Part shown: positions 1 through 7,242 of the stretch, piece after piece
Position numbering within the stretch: position 1 is the first letter of the stretch
Layout: every line of letters begins with the position of its first letter
Assembly (NCBI GenBank): GCA_000434735.1
Contig: FR881226.1
Span: 2,045-21,274, forward strand
DNA: 19,230 nucleotides
Direction: 5' to 3'
Source of the DNA: Bacteroides sp. CAG:530
Lineage (GTDB): Bacteria; Bacteroidota; Bacteroidia; Bacteroidales; Bacteroidaceae
Notes under the pieces: generated by a model
Databases searched by the model: none
What the model saw: only the letters and a program-made list of their open reading frames with translations
Told to the model about the DNA's origin: nothing
Translations under genes and position numbers: made by a program

Positions 1-690
1 TTGAAAGAGTGTTGTTTTAGATGCCTTGTCGTTATTGTCGGCATCCCAATACTTGCGTAGCGTATCGCGTATCTGCGCTATGTAAGCCTTGTCTTCACCG
101 TAGCTGCCATATTCATTTTCTACCTGAACCATGATGATGGGGCCTCCATGCTGTATGGTGAGAGGGGCGAGCTGTTCGGCTACTTTCTTTTCAAAGCGGT
201 CTACACACTCCATGAAGTACGGGTCCTGCTCACGCAGACGTATGTCTTTTTTCTTTAGCAACCACCAGGGCAGACCGCCCATTTCCCATTCAGCACAAAC
301 GTACGGACCGGGGCGTACTATTACATACATGCCGTTCTTCTTGGCGAGGCGGCAGAATTCTGCCACATCGTTCTGTCCCGTAAAGTCGAACACGCCTTCG
401 TGCTGCTCGTGTATGTTCCAAAAGATGTAGATACAGATGGTGTTCATGCCCAGAGCTTTGCACATTTTGATGCGATGTTCCCAATATGGGCGTGGAATAC
501 GTGGGTAATGAATTTCCGCTGCCTTGACAACAAATGGTTTCCCGTTTAGCAAAAAAGTTTTGTCGCCTGTTGTGAATGTATTATTTGTAGTGTTTTGTAT
601 TGCCTTGTAGCTTGGCGCTGCAGAATAACTCACTGTCGCCATTGACGACATGAATGCGATTCCTGCGAAGATCTTTGTTATAGGTCTCAT
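1..690 (-). CDS. GH35 beta-galactosidase, N-terminal part (runs off left edge)
   Basis: Secreted or lipid-anchored glycoside hydrolase family 35 enzyme, expected to release terminal beta-galactose from glycans in the periplasm or at the surface. The visible 230 codons start with a signal peptide (about residues 1-24, hydrophobic core then SYSAA). They continue into the GH35 TIM barrel: NGKPF (49-53), the family-typical AAEIHYPRIP (57-66), RPGPYVCAEW (126-135) and GGPIIMVQVENEYG (182-195), in which E193 is the family's acid/base. The nucleophile and C-terminal domains lie beyond the window. The start ATG sits 2 nt after the stop codon of a small upstream ORF, which suggests translational coupling. 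The leader has no Shine-Dalgarno site, as is usual in Bacteroidetes. Family is clear; the exact substrate is not. Confidence 0.93.
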   Translation of the reverse strand, partial: MRPITKIFAGIAFMSSMATVSYSAAPSYKAIQNTTNNTFTTGDKTFLLNGKPFVVKAAEIHYPRIPRPYWEHRIKMCKALGMNTICIYIFWNIHEQHEGVFDFTGQNDVAEFCRLAKKNGMYVIVRPGPYVCAEWEMGGLPWWLLKKKDIRLREQDPYFMECVDRFEKKVAEQLAPLTIQHGGPIIMVQVENEYGSYGEDKAYIAQIRDTLRKYWDADNNDKASKTTLFQ

Positions 691-692
691 AA

Positions 693-895
693 TTATTTAT
701 TGTTAAAGTGTTTAGTGAGTTTTTTATATTCTTTCGGTGTTATTTGCATTACTGTTCCATGACGTGGGGTGAACACTCCGCTAGTCTTAGCGTGGAAGTC
801 GAAAAGTACTCAAACAGATATTTGTTGCGGGCGCTTGCTGTTGCTATTGCCGAGAATAAAAATACGGCAATGAATACGTTTTTTAATAAATTCAT
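693..895 (-). pseudogene. Small secreted protein ORF broken by a one-base frameshift
   Basis: Not a recognised family. Reading from the ATG at 895 gives a signal-peptide-like start (MNLLKNVFIAVFLFSAIATA then SARNKYLFEYF). That frame stops at 749 after 48 codons with an unlikely tail. At the AAAA run at 802-805 (TTTT on the coding strand) adding one T would switch to a frame that reads FDFHAKTSGVFTPRHGTVMQ and then ITPKEYKKLTKHFNNK. That frame ends in TAA only 2 nt before the GH35 start. Repaired, it would encode about 67 residues. The protein-like composition on both sides, and the stop placed right at the next start, argue for a real gene carrying a mutation or a base-call error. The site does not look like a classical slippery heptamer. 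Function unknown. Confidence 0.5.
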
Positions 896-933
896 CTTCT
901 GCATCTATTTTAGATTTTAGGTTTTGTTTTGGG

Positions 934-941
934 CAAAATTA
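934..941 (-). promoter_or_regulatory. Candidate Bacteroidetes -7 box for the small ORF / GH35 gene
   Basis: The minus strand reads TAATTTTG, a match to TAnnTTTG, 38 nt before the small ORF start. The nearest TTTG upstream is only 12 nt away, closer than the usual -33 element, so this rests on the -7 box alone. Confidence 0.3.
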
Positions 942-1019
942 GTCCATAGAATACAAAATGATGGACGATTATCATTCAAAAAGGGATGTTTTTCGACCAA
1001 AATAGCGTTTTTTTGCATA

Positions 1020-1069
1020 TGAAAACAAAAAAAAGCATCCGGATAGTTACTGACTGTCTGGATGCTTTA
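1020..1069 (-). terminator. Rho-independent terminator of the rfbA-rfbC-protease operon
   Basis: On the minus strand AAAGCATCCAGACAG pairs with CTATCCGGATGCTTT around a short loop (about 1034-1066), with two G-U-type positions, and is followed by a long T run interrupted by one G. It lies just past the stop codon of the M48 protease. Its sequence is nearly the same as the terminator after serS. Confidence 0.85.
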
Positions 1070-1091
1070 TGATGAATAAGTACGTATCTAC

Positions 1092-1886
1092 TTATTTTTT
1101 GTATTTGGCCTTTATCTCTGGCAGAGCTTTCTGAATGTCGCTGATGCGTCGTGCGTCACTGGGGTGAGTACTCATTATTTCTGGAACCTGTGCGCCTCCT
1201 CCGGCCGACATCTTTTTCCAGAAGTTGATAGCTACGTCCGGGTTATATCCAGCCATAGTCATAAATATAAGTCCCATGTAGTCGGCTTCCGATTCATGTT
1301 TACGCGAAAATGGGAGAACTACTCCATATTGCGCTCCTATGCCATATACTTTATTGGCCATGTTCTGTATGGCCGCGCTTTTCTGCGAAAGACTCTGACT
1401 TAGAATCTGCGCTCCGTATTGCGCCAGCATTTCCTGACTGATACGCTCGTTGCTGTGGCGAGCTACGGCATGAGCTACTTCGTGACCTATAACTACCGCA
1501 AGTTCATCGTCAGAAGAAACCAACTTCATCAATCCTTCGTATACCACAATCTTGCCACCGGGCATACAGAATGCGTTTATTTCATTGTTCTTTACCAAGT
1601 TGAACTCCCAAGAGAATTCATTCAGCATAGACGACAGTCCGTTACTACGTAGATACTGTTCGGTAGCCGCCGCAATCTTTTTTCCTACACGTACCACCAT
1701 TGCTGTTTGTTTGGCGTTAGTAGATTTAGCAGCAGTCTTTATATAGCTGTTGTACTGAGTAAGGCTGGAAGACAGCACTTCCTGATCGGAAACCAATAAC
1801 ATCTGTTTTCGTCCGGTTACGGGTACGGAGCCACAGCCTGCCAATAATAGCAAGCCTGCGGTCAGTGCGATAATTTGTCGTTTCAT
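1092..1886 (-). CDS. M48-family zinc metalloprotease, lipoprotein (LoiP/BepA-like)
   Basis: Periplasmic zinc peptidase of family M48, probably anchored in a membrane by lipid and acting in envelope protein quality control, by analogy with E. coli LoiP/YggG. The N-terminus is a lipoprotein signal peptide with lipobox LAGC, the acylated Cys being C18. The zinc site is visible: HEVAH at 135-139 (two His ligands plus the catalytic Glu) and ESEAD at 198-202, where E198 is the expected third ligand. The STHPSDARRI stretch near 239-248 is also family-typical. At 264 residues it has no TPR domain, so it is LoiP-like in size rather than BepA-like. It starts 9 nt after rfbC and is the last gene of the operon, with a terminator directly behind it. 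The link to dTDP-rhamnose genes is probably only co-transcription. Confidence 0.92.
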   Translation of the reverse strand: MKRQIIALTAGLLLLAGCGSVPVTGRKQMLLVSDQEVLSSSLTQYNSYIKTAAKSTNAKQTAMVVRVGKKIAAATEQYLRSNGLSSMLNEFSWEFNLVKNNEINAFCMPGGKIVVYEGLMKLVSSDDELAVVIGHEVAHAVARHSNERISQEMLAQYGAQILSQSLSQKSAAIQNMANKVYGIGAQYGVVLPFSRKHESEADYMGLIFMTMAGYNPDVAINFWKKMSAGGGAQVPEIMSTHPSDARRISDIQKALPEIKAKYKK

Positions 1887-1895
1887 CTTAATTGC

Positions 1896-2468
1896 TTATT
1901 TGTATAGTTCTTCATTGTAGTTGAATAAATAAGGAGCGTCTTTCAGTAGCGCATGATGCTTGTCTTTTTCCGACAGTATTATTTTTTCTGCCGGAATACG
2001 CCAGTCTATTCCTAATTCAGGGTCGTCCCATGCGATGGCACCTTCGCTATGCGGAGCATAAAAGTTATCGCATTTGTATTGGAATATAGCTTCGGGCGAA
2101 AGAACACTGAATCCGTGGGCGAAACCACGCGGAATGAAGAGTTGCAGATGATTCTGTTCTGTCAGTTCTACCGCTACATGCTGGCCGAAAGTAGGAGAGC
2201 CCTTGCGGATATCTACGGCGATATCGAGTACCGCTCCTTTTATTACTCTCACTAATTTACTCTGTGTGTATGGCGCTTTCTGAAAATGGAGACCACGTAG
2301 CACTCCATAGCTCGACTTGCTTTCGTTGTCTTGTACAAACTTTATCGGTCGTACTTGCTCGTTAAAGTCGCGCTCAGAAAACGACTCGAAGAAATAACCT
2401 CTCTCATCCGTAAAAATGCGAGGCTTAATTATTACTACGCCTTCTATGTTAGTTTTTATAACTTCCAT
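1896..2468 (-). CDS. rfbC: dTDP-4-dehydrorhamnose 3,5-epimerase
   Basis: Cytoplasmic RmlC-type epimerase, third step of dTDP-L-rhamnose synthesis for surface polysaccharide: it epimerises C3 and C5 of dTDP-4-dehydro-6-deoxyglucose. At 190 residues it has the normal length. Cupin-fold landmarks are present: DERGYFFESF (21-30), VQDNESKSSYGVLRGLHFQ (45-63) containing the catalytic H61, PRGFAHGF (113-120), and Y131 in the FQYKCD segment as the expected acid tyrosine. It starts 18 nt after the end of rfbA and ends 9 nt before the protease gene, so all are one transcript. The partner genes rfbB and rfbD are not in the window. Identification is secure. Confidence 0.97.
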   Translation of the reverse strand: MEVIKTNIEGVVIIKPRIFTDERGYFFESFSERDFNEQVRPIKFVQDNESKSSYGVLRGLHFQKAPYTQSKLVRVIKGAVLDIAVDIRKGSPTFGQHVAVELTEQNHLQLFIPRGFAHGFSVLSPEAIFQYKCDNFYAPHSEGAIAWDDPELGIDWRIPAEKIILSEKDKHHALLKDAPYLFNYNEELYK

Positions 2469-2486
2469 TTAATTCGTTTCGTATTT

Positions 2487-3377
2487 TCAATTATTTTGTT
2501 CCAGTTCGTCTATGACTTTAAGCAGATATTGTCCGTACGGGTTCTTAATCATCGGCTTAGCCAGTTCTCTCATCTTTTCGGCGGTAATCCATCCTTTACG
2601 GTATGCTATGCCTTCAAGACAAGCCACCTTTAGGCCTTGTCGTTTCTCTATCACCTCTATATATGTGCTGGCTTCGGCCAAAGAATCGTGAGTCCCGGTG
2701 TCGAGCCATGCAAATCCGCGTCCTAAAGTCTGCACCTTCAGCTCATTGTCGTCTAAGAAAGTCTGGTTTACCGTTGTTATTTCGAGTTCGCCGCGTGCCG
2801 ATGGCTTGATGCTCTTGGCTATGTCTACCACTTTGTTAGGGTAGAAGTACAATCCGGTAACAGCGTAATTCGATTTAGGTTTCAGCGGTTTTTCTTCTAT
2901 TGAAACGCAGTTGCCTTGTTTGTCGAACTCTGCTACACCATATCGTTCTGGGTCGCTCACCCAATATCCGAACACCGTAGCCTTATGCTCTTCTTCGGCA
3001 GTGCGTACCGCCTCTTTCAGCATTGCGGTAAATCCGTTGCCATGGAAAATATTATCGCCCAATACTAAGCAGACACAATCATCGCCTATGAACTTTTCGC
3101 CAATGATGAAAGCTTGAGCCAATCCGTCGGGCGAAGGCTGCTCAGCATATTCAAAGTTTACTCCGAAGTCGCTACCGTCGCCCAGCAGTCGGCGGAAGCT
3201 GGGCAAATCATGAGGCGTAGATATAATAAGGATATCACGTATGCCCGAAAGCATCAGTACGGATATCGGGTAATAAATCATCGGTTTGTCAAAAATAGGA
3301 AGAAGCTGTTTAGATACTCCCTTTGTGATGGGGTACAGCCGTGTGCCGGAGCCTCCGGCTAATACGATTCCTTTCAT
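2487..3377 (-). CDS. rfbA: Glucose-1-phosphate thymidylyltransferase
   Basis: RmlA, first enzyme of the dTDP-L-rhamnose route: glucose-1-phosphate + dTTP -> dTDP-glucose + PPi, in the cytoplasm. At 296 residues it has the usual short RmlA length. The nucleotidyltransferase signature GGSGTRLYPIT lies at 8-18, followed by the SKQLLPIFDKPMIYYP segment. Further on come the LGDNIFHG active-site loop near 106-113, GLYFYPN in the middle, and WLDTGTHDSL near 220-230. It starts 22 nt after the J-domain gene and is followed by rfbC, an order common for rhamnose clusters. Secure call. Confidence 0.97.
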   Translation of the reverse strand: MKGIVLAGGSGTRLYPITKGVSKQLLPIFDKPMIYYPISVLMLSGIRDILIISTPHDLPSFRRLLGDGSDFGVNFEYAEQPSPDGLAQAFIIGEKFIGDDCVCLVLGDNIFHGNGFTAMLKEAVRTAEEEHKATVFGYWVSDPERYGVAEFDKQGNCVSIEEKPLKPKSNYAVTGLYFYPNKVVDIAKSIKPSARGELEITTVNQTFLDDNELKVQTLGRGFAWLDTGTHDSLAEASTYIEVIEKRQGLKVACLEGIAYRKGWITAEKMRELAKPMIKNPYGQYLLKVIDELEQNN

Positions 3378-3399
3378 GATACGTCTGTTTTAGTTATGG

Positions 3400-4188
3400 T
3401 TACTTTATTCCTCTTGCCTTATATATACGGTCTTTGGCATCGTTTATCAGCTTCAGTTTTTCTTCGGCTGCTTTTCGGATATCTTCGCCCAGTGTAGCTA
3501 CACGGTCGGGGTGATGCTGGAGGGCCAACTGTCGGTATGCTGCTTTAACCTCTGCGTCGGTTGCCGTAGGAGATATCTGCAGCACAGCGTACGCATCGTC
3601 CAGACTGTCGTTAGTGAGATGCAGCATAGAGTTGAGTTCTTTCTCCGGAATATGCAATGCCAGGCAAATCTCTTTCAGAGCATCAATTTCTTCGGGCGAA
3701 AGAGTTCCGTCGCTGTAGGCTATCTCTACTAGGAAATTCAGCAATTGCAAACATTCGCCGTAGTTCAGGTTGGTGTGTATTTGCTCACAGCATTCACGAA
3801 TTGTATTTTTGAAAGCGTACGGATTTTGTGCGTCCATTTGCTTACGCTGCTCAAATAGGTTGAGTAGTATCTGTTCGCCTTCTCTTACTGACTGCTCTCC
3901 GAAGTTATTTCTGAGAAAGCGACGCACGTACTCCATTTCGCTGTGCATAATCTTTCCGTCAGCACGGATGATGTATGATGCCAAAACCAGCAGGGAAAAC
4001 AAGAAACTGTTTCGCTGACCGCTATATGCATTGTCGTATGTCTGTTGGTCATTATTTATATCTTGCTGATTGTCTTGCTTAGAAGTTGCGTTGTCAAAAA
4101 GAGAGCCTAATGCATATCCGGCCAAAGCTCCAAGCGGACCCATGCTCATGAAGCCCACTATTCCTCCTATCCATTTACCTAATCCCAT
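3400..4188 (-). CDS. TerB-like plus J-domain protein (DjlA-like co-chaperone)
   Basis: Probable DnaK co-chaperone held at the inner membrane, resembling E. coli DjlA in layout. The start is taken at the ATG at 4188 (262 residues). A longer in-frame extension to 4299 adds a non-conserved, T-run-derived stretch and would cover the likely promoter. Residues 7-31 form a glycine-rich hydrophobic segment (GGIVGFMSMGPLGALAGYAL), possibly membrane-embedded. About 60-185 resembles a TerB helical domain, with ADGKI and SDGTLSPEEI acidic loops. From 198 a J domain carries the HPD motif (226-228) needed to stimulate DnaK. It is the first gene of the operon leading into rfbA. Its partner and cellular role are inferred from the family. 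Confidence 0.85.
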   Translation of the reverse strand: MGLGKWIGGIVGFMSMGPLGALAGYALGSLFDNATSKQDNQQDINNDQQTYDNAYSGQRNSFLFSLLVLASYIIRADGKIMHSEMEYVRRFLRNNFGEQSVREGEQILLNLFEQRKQMDAQNPYAFKNTIRECCEQIHTNLNYGECLQLLNFLVEIAYSDGTLSPEEIDALKEICLALHIPEKELNSMLHLTNDSLDDAYAVLQISPTATDAEVKAAYRQLALQHHPDRVATLGEDIRKAAEEKLKLINDAKDRIYKARGIK

Positions 4189-4221
4189 ATTCTTATATAT
4201 ATGTTTGTTTTTATCGGGAGG

Positions 4222-4256
4222 TAAAGGTAGTAAAAAAACTAAGAACAAAGCAAAAA
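4222..4256 (-). promoter_or_regulatory. Candidate promoter of the J-domain / rfbA / rfbC / protease operon
   Basis: The minus strand has TTTTTG, then 21 nt, then TACCTTTA. This matches the Bacteroidetes -33 TTTG / -7 TAnnTTTG pattern with one mismatch in the last base. It lies 33 nt before the chosen start codon at 4188 and supports that start over the longer one. Confidence 0.4.
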
Positions 4257-4343
4257 GATTTGGCAGTGATATTAGTTGGGCTTTGCTACTTATTGTCATT
4301 TAGCTTAAATAGTAGGCTTTTCGGCAATAAAAATGAACGAATA

Positions 4344-4376
4344 CATTTTTATTGCATCCGAATTGATTTATCTTTG
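4344..4376 (+). promoter_or_regulatory. Candidate promoter of miaA
   Basis: TATCTTTG at 4369-4376 is an exact match to TAnnTTTG. The -33 region is T-rich (CATTTTTATTG) without a clean TTTG. Transcription would begin near 4382, leaving a leader of about 80 nt before miaA. The 276-bp gap between 4189 and 4464 holds this and the divergent promoter; nothing else was seen in it. Confidence 0.45.
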
Positions 4377-4464
4377 CAAAAGGTAAGCGGCATTTGGGCA
4401 TAATTTAAGCAAGCTTGATGATTGCAATGTTCCATTCGCATTGTTTTTGTAAAAAAGAAGAAAT

Positions 4465-5379
4465 ATGAATTATGATTTGGTAACCATATTAGGACCTACA
4501 GCTTCGGGAAAGACTCCGTTGGCGGTGGCTTTGGCATATCGACTTAACGCTGAGATTATCAGTGGAGACAGCCGTCAGGTGTATCGGCGTATGGACTTGG
4601 GTACAGGTAAGGATTTGGCCGACTATGTAGTGGACGGAAAACGGATACCTTATCATTTAATAGATATCGTAGAGCCCGGATATAAATATAATGTGTTCGA
4701 GTTTCAGCGAGATTTCCTTCAGGCGTACGATGATATACGGCAGAGAGGAGTTCTTCCGATACTGTGCGGTGGAACCGGAATGTATATCGAATCGGTTCTG
4801 AAAGGATATAAGTTGTTGCCAGTGCCGGAGAATCCGGAGTTGAGAGCTTCTTTGGCAGATAAGTCGCTCGATGAGCTTACAACTATATTGGTGGGATATA
4901 AAAAGCTTCATAACTCTACAGATGTAGATACCGTGAAGCGTGCCATCCGTGCCATAGAGATAGAAGAGTACTACAGACAGCAACCGGTATCGGCACGAGA
5001 GTTCCCGGCTATCAATAGCTTGGTGATAGGAGTGGATATAGATCGCGACCTTCGCCGCACAAAGATAACCCGCCGATTGAAACAACGATTAGACGAAGGT
5101 ATGGTAGACGAGGTGAGAGCTTTGCTCGATGCCGGAATACCTGCCGAAGACTTGATATACTATGGACTGGAATATAAGTATCTTACCCTGTATGCGGTAG
5201 GTCAACTTACGTATGATGAAATGTTTCACCAGTTAGAGATAGCTATCCATCAGTTTGCCAAAAGGCAGATGACATGGTTCCGTGGCATGGAGCGCCGTGG
5301 CTTTAACATACACTGGATAGATGCCTCTTTGCCGATGGAACAGAAAGTGGAAGAGATTGTCGGATTAATTAAAGGATAG
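4465..5379 (+). CDS. miaA: tRNA dimethylallyltransferase
   Basis: MiaA transfers a dimethylallyl group from DMAPP to N6 of A37 in tRNAs that read codons starting with U. The P-loop GPTASGKT lies at 10-17. Next comes DSRQVYRRMDLGTGK from D35 (the family's catalytic Asp region), then CGGTGMYIESVLKG, which includes the tRNA/DMAPP-site residues. The C-terminal half has the Q-x-x-x-W-F type helix (AKRQMTWFRGME) typical of the family. At 304 residues it has normal length. It heads a run with the lipid kinase 6 nt downstream and kdsA after that. The start is the first ATG behind a purine-rich leader (AAGAAGAAAT). Confidence 0.96.
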   Translation: MNYDLVTILGPTASGKTPLAVALAYRLNAEIISGDSRQVYRRMDLGTGKDLADYVVDGKRIPYHLIDIVEPGYKYNVFEFQRDFLQAYDDIRQRGVLPILCGGTGMYIESVLKGYKLLPVPENPELRASLADKSLDELTTILVGYKKLHNSTDVDTVKRAIRAIEIEEYYRQQPVSAREFPAINSLVIGVDIDRDLRRTKITRRLKQRLDEGMVDEVRALLDAGIPAEDLIYYGLEYKYLTLYAVGQLTYDEMFHQLEIAIHQFAKRQMTWFRGMERRGFNIHWIDASLPMEQKVEEIVGLIKG

Positions 5380-5385
5380 AATGAC

Positions 5386-6318
5386 ATGGCAGTAGAACCA
5401 AACCGTTGGGCGGTGATTTATAATCCGAAGGCCGGAACCAAAAACGCTCAGAAACGCTGGAAAAGCATTCGCGATTATATGGATGAAAAAGGCGTACAGT
5501 ACGACTATGTGCAGTCTGAAGGCTATGGGTCGGTAGAACGACTATCGCGTACTATGGCTAATAACGGCTATCGCACGATAGTGGTGGTAGGCGGTGACGG
5601 AGCGATGAATGATGCGCTGAATGGTATCATGTTTTCGGATGCTGAGGATAAGAACAGTATAGCCGTGGGTATTATACCGAATGGTATCGGAAACGATTTC
5701 GCCAAATATTGGGGGCTTAATTCGGATGACTATAAAATGGCGGTCGACGTAATCATAAACCGAAGACTGCGTAAGGTGGATGTTGGAATATTCTCTTATT
5801 ACGACGGCGAAAAACATGTGTCGCGCTATTTCCTCAATGCCGTTTATATCGGCTTGGGAGCACGCATAGTGCGTATCACCAATGAAACCCGTCGTTTCTG
5901 GGGGATACCTTTATTGTCTTATTTGGCGTCGCTATTCCTTGTGGCTTTCGAGCGTAAGATGCATCGCATGCATCTTAAAGTAAACGGCGAACATATACGC
6001 GGGCGCTTGATGGCGGTAGCTGTAGGTAGTGCCAAAGGCTACGGTTTGACTCCAAGTGCGGTGCCTTACAACGGATGGCTCGATGTCTCTCTGATATATC
6101 GTCCGGAGTTGCGTCAGCTTGTGCCTGGCTTGTGGATGTTACAGCAAGGACGCCTGCTAAACCATAAGAATGTGAAGCCGTATCGTACCAGAGAGGTGAA
6201 GATACTACGTGCGCAGAATGCTGAAATAAGTCTTGACGGACGAGTGTTGTTCGATAAGCATTTTCCCATAGACATAACAGTGGCTCAAGAAGCACTGACT
6301 TTGATAATCCCTGATTGA
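5386..6318 (+). CDS. Diacylglycerol-kinase-family lipid kinase
   Basis: Member of the DAGK catalytic-domain family (DgkB/YegS-like), which phosphorylates a lipid alcohol such as diacylglycerol or a related lipid using ATP at the inner face of the membrane. The IYNPKAGTKN nucleotide loop is at 11-20, and GGDGAMNDALNG (69-80) carries the family GGDG motif. IPNGIGNDFA (97-106) corresponds to the usual GTGND loop with Ile in place of Thr. Length 310 is normal for the family. The true substrate cannot be read from sequence; sphingolipid-type substrates are possible in Bacteroidetes. It follows miaA by 6 nt and precedes kdsA by 28 nt, so co-transcription is likely. Confidence 0.88.
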   Translation: MAVEPNRWAVIYNPKAGTKNAQKRWKSIRDYMDEKGVQYDYVQSEGYGSVERLSRTMANNGYRTIVVVGGDGAMNDALNGIMFSDAEDKNSIAVGIIPNGIGNDFAKYWGLNSDDYKMAVDVIINRRLRKVDVGIFSYYDGEKHVSRYFLNAVYIGLGARIVRITNETRRFWGIPLLSYLASLFLVAFERKMHRMHLKVNGEHIRGRLMAVAVGSAKGYGLTPSAVPYNGWLDVSLIYRPELRQLVPGLWMLQQGRLLNHKNVKPYRTREVKILRAQNAEISLDGRVLFDKHFPIDITVAQEALTLIIPD

Positions 6319-6346
6319 ACGAATAAATTTATACCTTATATATTAT

Positions 6347-7153
6347 ATGATACAATCTATAGCAGACTTGAAAAAGAGTGAAAACTTCTTTTTGTTGGCT
6401 GGACCGTGTGTGATAGAAGGCGAGGATATGGCATTGCGCATAGCCGAGCGTGTGGTTAAAATGACGGATAAACTTAATATCCCTTATATATTTAAAGGTT
6501 CCTACCGTAAGGCGAACCGATCGCGTCTGGATTCATTTACCGGAATAGGAGATGAAAAGGCTTTGAAGATACTTGCTAAAGTTCGCGATACTTTCGGTGT
6601 GCCTGTTGTTACTGATATACATGCTGCCGATGAAGCTGCGATGGCGGCAGAATATGTAGACGTGTTGCAGATTCCGGCATTCTTGTGTCGTCAGACCGAT
6701 ATCCTTGTAGCGGCTGCCAAGACCGGAAAGATTGTGAATATAAAAAAAGGTCAGTTCCTGTCACCGGGTGCTATGCGCTTTGCAGCCGATAAAGTGGCGG
6801 AAGCGGGAAACAAGGAAGTAATGCTTACTGAAAGAGGGGTTACATTCGGCTATCACGACTTGATAGTTGACTATCGCGGCATTCCCGAAATGCAGACTTT
6901 CGGTTATCCGGTAATTCTGGATGTAACGCATTCGCTTCAGCAGCCCAACCAGTCGTCGGGTGTTACAGGCGGTATGCCTCAGCTTATTGAAACAGTGGCT
7001 AAAGCCGGAGTAGCGGTAGGTGTTGACGGATTGTTTATGGAAACCCACGAAGAGCCGTCGGTAGCCAAGAGCGATGGCGCCAATATGCTGAAGCTCGATT
7101 TACTTGAGGATCTTTTGGTGAAATTGGTGCGCATTCGTCAGAGCATCCTGTAA
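6347..7153 (+). CDS. kdsA: 3-deoxy-8-phosphooctulonate synthase
   Basis: Kdo-8-phosphate synthase condenses phosphoenolpyruvate with D-arabinose-5-phosphate to make the Kdo precursor of the LPS core, in the cytoplasm. The barrel starts with AGPCVIEGED, where C21 occupies the position of the metal-binding Cys of the metal-dependent KdsA class (E. coli-type metal-independent enzymes have Asn). Next come FKGSYRKANRSRLDSFTGIG, KKGQFLSPGAM, TERGVTFGYHDLIVD and DVTHSLQQPN. Toward the C-terminus METHEEPSVAKSDGANM supplies the remaining metal and substrate residues. At 268 residues it is normal length. Expected to share a transcript with the two genes before it. Confidence 0.96.
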   Translation: MIQSIADLKKSENFFLLAGPCVIEGEDMALRIAERVVKMTDKLNIPYIFKGSYRKANRSRLDSFTGIGDEKALKILAKVRDTFGVPVVTDIHAADEAAMAAEYVDVLQIPAFLCRQTDILVAAAKTGKIVNIKKGQFLSPGAMRFAADKVAEAGNKEVMLTERGVTFGYHDLIVDYRGIPEMQTFGYPVILDVTHSLQQPNQSSGVTGGMPQLIETVAKAGVAVGVDGLFMETHEEPSVAKSDGANMLKLDLLEDLLVKLVRIRQSIL

Positions 7154-7166
7154 GATTAATTATGTT

Positions 7167-7201
7167 ATTCTTTTATTTGTTTTAATAAAAGAATATCTTT
7201 G
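7167..7201 (+). promoter_or_regulatory. Inverted repeat overlapping the serS promoter
   Basis: ATTCTTTTAT (7167-7176) and ATAAAAGAAT (7185-7194) form a perfect 10-bp inverted repeat with an 8-nt loop. The last base overlaps TATCTTTG (7194-7201), an exact TAnnTTTG box 41 nt before serS. It may be a weak end for kdsA transcripts, an operator for serS, or both. A TTTG lies 14 nt upstream of the box, shorter than the usual spacing. Confidence 0.45.
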
Positions 7202-7242
7202 CAGCAATTTTGAAAGAATAAAGACGTTAAAAAAACTAAGAT

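Noticed and set aside
800..810. Programmed -1 frameshift site
   Set aside because: The TACTTTTCG context does not allow tRNA re-pairing as in X XXY YYZ slippery sites; a lost base is simpler.
708..920. 70-codon plus-strand ORF
   Set aside because: It is antisense to the small secreted ORF, has no family features and no promoter or start context.
4189..4299. Longer start of the J-domain protein
   Set aside because: The added residues come from T-rich leader sequence that overlaps the likely promoter; the glycine-rich conserved start is at 4188.
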